Below, piece after piece: positions 30,360 to 34,224 of a stretch of 34,224 nt of DNA. The position numbers and the translations under genes are program-made. Under the pieces are notes generated by a model that saw only the letters and a list, made by a program, of their open reading frames with translations, was not told where the DNA came from and made no database searches. How positions within the stretch are numbered: the first letter of the stretch is position 1; every line of letters starts with the position of its first letter. The DNA is from Candidatus Heimdallarchaeota archaeon (GTDB taxonomy: Archaea > Asgardarchaeota > Heimdallarchaeia > Heimdallarchaeales > Kariarchaeaceae): positions 1 to 34,224 of the forward strand of contig WAMJ01000246.1 of assembly GCA_015522385.1 (NCBI GenBank), in the 5' to 3' direction.

Positions 30360-32189
30360 ATGCATTTGCAGAGAAAGACCGCAAAGATCAACCTGAGCAC
30401 GGGGGAGATCGAGATTTACCCGACACCGCTCAGAGACATAGAGAACTTCCTCGGAGCACGGGGTATGAATGTCCTCGAGCTGGTCAGGAACCTTCCCGAT
30501 CCGAACATCGACCCATTCGACCCAAGAAATCCGCTGATCTTCGGGGTGGGGTTGCTCACCGGAACCTCTGCGCCCAACGCTGCACGATTCAACGTCACCG
30601 CCCTATCCCCGGAGACAGGTATATTGGGGGACTCCAATGCAGGGGGATTCTTCGGTCCCGCAATGAAGTACGCGGGCTTCGACAGATTGATCATCACAGG
30701 GCAAAGCAAAGAGCCCTGCTACATCTACCTCGACGACGGAAAGGCCGAGATCAGGGACGCCTCGCACCTGTGGGGAATGGATACTCAGGCCACACAGCAG
30801 ACGATCTGGGACGACTTAGGGACTGATCACGAGGCCTCGGTCATCGGACCAGCAGGAGAGAACCGTGTCAGGATGGCGTGTGTGCTCACACGGAAGAAGA
30901 ACTCAGCATCAAGAGGAGGGATGGGGGGTCTGATGGGGGCTAAGAAACTCAAAGCTGTCGTCGCACGGAACACAGGGTCACTCAAACTGCACAGACCGCA
31001 GGAATTCCTGCAAGCAGTGATCCGGCTGAAGGACTACCTCAACGGCTCCAAGGTCGTGCAGACACTCAGGAAGTTAGGAACTCCGTTGCTGTACACGCCC
31101 AGCAACACCCTAGGGGCCATCCGCACGCTCAACTCGAACAGGACCCAGTTCGACGACAGCCTCCGGGCGGAGGAGTTCCACAAGTTCAGCAAAGGTGCAA
31201 TGGCCTGCGCAGCGTGCATGGTGCACTGCAGGCACGCTAACAAGCAGGGAGGTGAGGGACCCGAGTACTCTACCCTCGTCATGATGGGCTCCAACATCGG
31301 GCTGTCCGACCCGCAGCAAGTCATCGTGCTCAACAACATGTGCAACGAACTGGGACTCGATACCTCCAGCACCGGGACAATCATGGCGTGGTACATGGAC
31401 ATGGCTCAGCGGGGGATGATCGATGAAGACCTTCCGTTCGGGGACTACGGTCTCGCCCGGAACCTGCTGCTGAAGATCGCATACCGAAACGGGATCGGCG
31501 ACAGTATGGCTGATTCCTACCAAGCACTGGACAGGTTGCCAGAAGGAGCTGACAAACTCTTCATAGGCGTCAAAGGACTTCCCCAGTCCGACCCACATGA
31601 CTGCCGCTACATAAAGTCCTTCGCCCTGGGTATCGCTACCTCCTCGCGGGGCGCCGACCACCTGAGGAGCAGACCGACACTTGAGATCTTCGACCTCCCC
31701 GACGAGCTGAGCGAGGAGATTTACGGTAAGAGAGTCAACACCTCACCGACCTCCTACGAGGACAAGGGCTGGATAGTCAGCACCCACGAGGACATCTACG
31801 CGGTCGGTGACGGGTTGGGCATATGCAGGTTCGTAACACACGGCTTCAACTCCCCGCACCTGCTGAAGTACGGACACTTCAAGGAGCTCGTGGAGACTGC
31901 CACGGGTCTGCAAATTGAGGATTACCGTCAGATCGGGCGGAACATAAGGGACCTCGAAAGACTGTTCAATACTCGCTGCGGTGTCAGCCGTAAGGACGAC
32001 TATCCCCCGTGGAAGTACATGGAGGAGGAGGCAACCGCCGGCATCGCCAAGGGACACCGAATAGTCCGCGAGAACTACGACCAGATGCTCGATGAGTACT
32101 ACGAGGTCAGGGGTTGGAACAGTGACGGCTCACTTAGGCCCGAGCGGATCAGAGAGCTGGAGGAGATGGTCAGGGAGGAGAGACCATGA
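30360..32189 (+). CDS. aor: Tungsten-containing aldehyde:ferredoxin oxidoreductase
   Basis: 609 residues from ATG 30360 (a TTG at 30333 would add nine). It oxidises aldehydes to acids and passes electrons to ferredoxin, using a bis-pterin tungsten cofactor and one 4Fe-4S cluster. The start KTAKINLSTGEIE and NAGGFFGPAMKYAGFDRLII are typical of the N-terminal domain. The cluster ligands are Cys283, Cys286 and Cys290 (CAACMVHC) with Cys489 in GICRF, nearly the positions and the same spacing known for Pyrococcus AOR. Near the end, FNTRCGVSRKDDYPP matches the conserved AOR end region. It is followed by a polyferredoxin with ATGA overlap. GAGAGG about ten bases upstream may be the ribosome site. 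Confidence 0.95.
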   Translation: MHLQRKTAKINLSTGEIEIYPTPLRDIENFLGARGMNVLELVRNLPDPNIDPFDPRNPLIFGVGLLTGTSAPNAARFNVTALSPETGILGDSNAGGFFGPAMKYAGFDRLIITGQSKEPCYIYLDDGKAEIRDASHLWGMDTQATQQTIWDDLGTDHEASVIGPAGENRVRMACVLTRKKNSASRGGMGGLMGAKKLKAVVARNTGSLKLHRPQEFLQAVIRLKDYLNGSKVVQTLRKLGTPLLYTPSNTLGAIRTLNSNRTQFDDSLRAEEFHKFSKGAMACAACMVHCRHANKQGGEGPEYSTLVMMGSNIGLSDPQQVIVLNNMCNELGLDTSSTGTIMAWYMDMAQRGMIDEDLPFGDYGLARNLLLKIAYRNGIGDSMADSYQALDRLPEGADKLFIGVKGLPQSDPHDCRYIKSFALGIATSSRGADHLRSRPTLEIFDLPDELSEEIYGKRVNTSPTSYEDKGWIVSTHEDIYAVGDGLGICRFVTHGFNSPHLLKYGHFKELVETATGLQIEDYRQIGRNIRDLERLFNTRCGVSRKDDYPPWKYMEEEATAGIAKGHRIVRENYDQMLDEYYEVRGWNSDGSLRPERIRELEEMVREERP

Positions 32190-32683
32190 GGAAGCTCAAG
32201 ATCCTGCAAGGAGACTGCGGGCTGTGTGACCTCTGCGCCATCGCCTGCTCCACCGTCAAATTCGGGGTACAGAATCCTCAGATGTCGGCCATCAAGGTCA
32301 GACACCGTCCAGAGGACACCAACGGTAGACCAACTGGAGCAGTGGACGTCCTCCCATGCTGGCACTGTGACGACCCTCCATGCCTACCCGCCTGTCCGTA
32401 CGACGCCATGCTGTTAGACGAGCACAACGTGGTATCGATAATCCTCACAGATGCACCCGAGGGCAAGAACGTGTGCGTATCGTGCATGAAGTGTGTGAGA
32501 GCTTGCGAGGAGATGCACGGCGTCGCGTCGATCTTCATCAGCCCTACGAGAGACCGCCCTGTGATCAACAAGTCCGGAAAGACGACGATGAGACGTACAC
32601 TCTACAAGTGCGACTGCTGTGGAGGAGACCCTGCATGTGCCAAGATCTGTCCAAGGGACGCCATAGTCTTCGTGGAGGAATAG
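32186..32683 (+). CDS. Polyferredoxin subunit (4Fe-4S, DMSO-reductase B type)
   Basis: 165 residues with several 4Fe-4S Cys sets: CGLCDLCAIAC, CWHCDDPPCLPACP, CVSCMKCVRAC, and CDCCGGDPACAKICP. The order and the PPCxxxCP pattern match the four-cluster electron-transfer subunit of HycB/DmsB type, soluble and without a signal peptide. It starts four bases inside the AOR stop (ATGA) with GGAGGAGAG upstream, so it is the dedicated electron acceptor or shuttle of that AOR. Such AOR-polyferredoxin pairs occur in anaerobic archaea and bacteria. Confidence 0.93.
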   Translation: MRKLKILQGDCGLCDLCAIACSTVKFGVQNPQMSAIKVRHRPEDTNGRPTGAVDVLPCWHCDDPPCLPACPYDAMLLDEHNVVSIILTDAPEGKNVCVSCMKCVRACEEMHGVASIFISPTRDRPVINKSGKTTMRRTLYKCDCCGGDPACAKICPRDAIVFVEE

Positions 32684-32773
32684 CTGAAATTCTGCACGGA
32701 GAGCGATATGACAGAGTGCAATATAATTTTTCTTACAAATAAGATTTACATACTCAGGTAAAAAATAGGATTA

Positions 32774-33637
32774 ATGACTTCCGGTTTTAGTTTTAACGGT
32801 AGGCGCAGGAGGAGGAACAGTAACCCGATTGGACTGGCTATCGGTCTATTGATCATCGGGATCATTCTGTTCTTCGTCTCGATTTTCATGATCATGGCAG
32901 GTGCACAGAGTAACTCATGGGTGGCAACCGATGGCATCGTCACATCCACCTCTATCCGCGAGAAGTATGACTCGGACGACGGTGACTACACGTACTATCC
33001 TGAGATCACTTACTCTTTCCAAGTTGATGGCAAGACATATACTGGAGACAGGTGGGATCCAACGGGAATACAGTCAGGTTCAAGCATCCGTAGCTCAGCA
33101 CAGAATAAGATAGACAAATATCCAGTGGGAAGTACAGTGACTGTCTACTATGATCCAAACAATCCAAACAAAAATGCCCTTACCAAGGGTGTTAACGGTA
33201 TCGCCATCATCATGTTGGTCATCAGCATCATCATGGTGGTCATCGGGATCGTTATCTTGGCAGTGCTCGGTAAGATCCTGAGCTTCCTCTTCAAAGGTAG
33301 ATCGAACAGAGGCTTCATGGGTAAATCACCTACCTACACTGGTCAAAGTCCCAATTACTCGGACGGGCAGGTAGGAGCTAGGCAGACAACACCCAATCCC
33401 GAAACAGCAGCTTGGTTTGGAGAGGAAGTGAGTCCAACAACTGGTCAGTCGGAATTGACAAATGAGCCAATCTCCAATTCGACGTCCTCAAGCCCTCCAG
33501 TGTCAGATCCGTATGTAGAATCCGCACCAACTGCACCTTCAGGCGGTCTATTCATGAGCAAGAAAAACTGCCCTAGCTGCGGTCAGCCGAATGAAGTGAC
33601 CGACAAGTATTGTGGAAACTGTGGAACTCAGATTTAG
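32774..33637 (+). CDS. DUF3592 membrane protein with C-terminal zinc ribbon
   Basis: 287 residues. A basic N-terminus (NGRRRRRNSN) precedes a first membrane helix (LAIGLLIIGIILFFVSIFMI). The extracytoplasmic DUF3592 domain follows, with ATDGIVTSTSIREKY, YYPEITYSFQVDGKTYTGD and KYPVGSTVTVYYDPNNPNKNAL, then a second membrane helix (VNGIAIIMLVISIIMVVIGIVIL). A Ser/Pro/Thr-rich linker leads to a zinc ribbon at the end (CPSCGQPNEVTDKYCGNCG). The ribbon should face the cytoplasm. Function of DUF3592 is unknown. A TTTACATA element about 22-30 bases before the ATG fits leaderless expression. The A/T-rich tract begins right after the stop. Confidence 0.85.
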   Translation: MTSGFSFNGRRRRRNSNPIGLAIGLLIIGIILFFVSIFMIMAGAQSNSWVATDGIVTSTSIREKYDSDDGDYTYYPEITYSFQVDGKTYTGDRWDPTGIQSGSSIRSSAQNKIDKYPVGSTVTVYYDPNNPNKNALTKGVNGIAIIMLVISIIMVVIGIVILAVLGKILSFLFKGRSNRGFMGKSPTYTGQSPNYSDGQVGARQTTPNPETAAWFGEEVSPTTGQSELTNEPISNSTSSSPPVSDPYVESAPTAPSGGLFMSKKNCPSCGQPNEVTDKYCGNCGTQI

Positions 33638-34224
33638 ATCAAAACCTTTTGAATTGGTTATTCTAATAATTAATATATATCATCTTTTATTATTTAGAAA
33701 TTATTGGTATATTCTAAATTTCGATAATTTTCAAGGTTAATGCTTAATTCATTTGTGATATGAGATTATCTTCTTTCTAACGTTTTATAATGAGCATTTC
33801 TAATACACCAATCAATTTTTGAATTAATTTTTTTGAAGGTTCCGCCCTAACGTTAATACATATAAGATTTCCATTAGCTGATATAAAGCCATTTTAATAA
33901 ATAGCGTAAGATAAGTACGTATTTTTAGAATTATATTTTAGATATTTTAGTCAGCTTTATTCTAATGTAGCGTAATATCAAAGTAAAAGTTTCAATTCCT
34001 TGAAATTTTTAATTAGCAATATTAATTATTATTTAGACATAATTTGAGATAACATAATCTATTAAAGCTTTAATTCTTTTTTAAATTACATCTACACATA
34101 AATGTTTAATGACTAAATGAAATGAATTTAATTTGTAAATTAGCATAGTTTTATGATGTAAATTCAATAAATATAATCATATATAAGAATATAATTGATT
34201 ATTATTTATTCAATAAAAGAATTA
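33638..34224. other. Extremely A/T-rich gene-free tract
   Basis: About 590 bases with very low G/C, visibly lower than anywhere else in the window, and no credible gene on either strand. It includes two copies of TAGCGTAA (about 33903 and 33968) and two of CTAACGTT (about 33777 and 33847). It could be a replication-origin-type region, the edge of an integrated element or simply a long spacer; it runs off the window. Confidence 0.7.

Noticed and set aside
1..34224. CRISPR arrays, tRNA and rRNA genes
   Set aside because: No regularly spaced repeat-spacer pattern was seen. T-loop-like GGTTCGA near 22370 lies inside the epimerase coding sequence without a matching cloverleaf.

Overview
The window looks like archaeal chromosome. 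Most genes carry an A/T-rich TATA-like element about 22-30 bases before the chosen start codon and no ribosome-binding site (leaderless transcripts). Arginine is mostly AGG/AGA, GTG and TTG starts are common, and the gene content fits: queC, a tungsten-type aldehyde:ferredoxin oxidoreductase, many small zinc-ribbon proteins and secreted proteins with C-terminal anchors. An Asgard archaeon, perhaps Thorarchaeia-like, is my guess, but no rRNA or other marker gene is present to settle it. I see no tRNA, rRNA, CRISPR array or IS element.

Layout. 1-1.15 kb: a 12-bp tandem repeat that can encode a DY(F/L)G-repeat peptide, a membrane-anchored protein, and two 14-bp tandem repeats. 1.15-5.94 kb: a methyltransferase, then a TetR regulator divergent from a SfLAP/LysE-like membrane protein and a rifampin-phosphotransferase-like enzyme, with twin operators between them. 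6.0-17.5 kb: mostly housekeeping or unknown genes. These are polytopic membrane proteins, a secreted protein, queC with a tiny divergent zinc ribbon, a DUF72 protein, two related coiled-coil proteins, an SDR, an EamA transporter with a winged-helix regulator, and a large membrane protein followed by a zinc-ribbon protein. 17.55-17.75 kb: two tandem 32-residue mini-genes with Shine-Dalgarno sites. 18.0-22.0 kb: an A/T-richer block holding an ABC exporter operon (ATPase plus two permeases with ectodomains) divergent from a secreted Gly/Ser-rich protein. The shared promoter is a palindrome containing both TATA boxes.

22.35-28.25 kb: a G/C-rich epimerase, an OLD-family ATPase-nuclease, an OsmC protein and a nucleotidyltransferase. 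These are followed by an A/T-rich two-gene unit of AAA ATPase plus a small TOPRIM-like protein, which I regard as the best candidate for an undescribed defence-type system. 28.4-32.7 kb: a DRE-TIM acyltransferase-like enzyme, a MoaD/ThiS-like protein ending in Gly-Gly, a small ORF with three 10-residue repeats, and an AOR plus polyferredoxin operon. The MoaD-like protein next to AOR suggests a link to pterin cofactor supply. 32.77-33.64 kb: a DUF3592 membrane protein with a C-terminal zinc ribbon. 33.64 kb to the end: an extremely A/T-rich stretch without genes.

All calls come from reading the sequence by eye. Family assignments rest on motifs; no database search was run.
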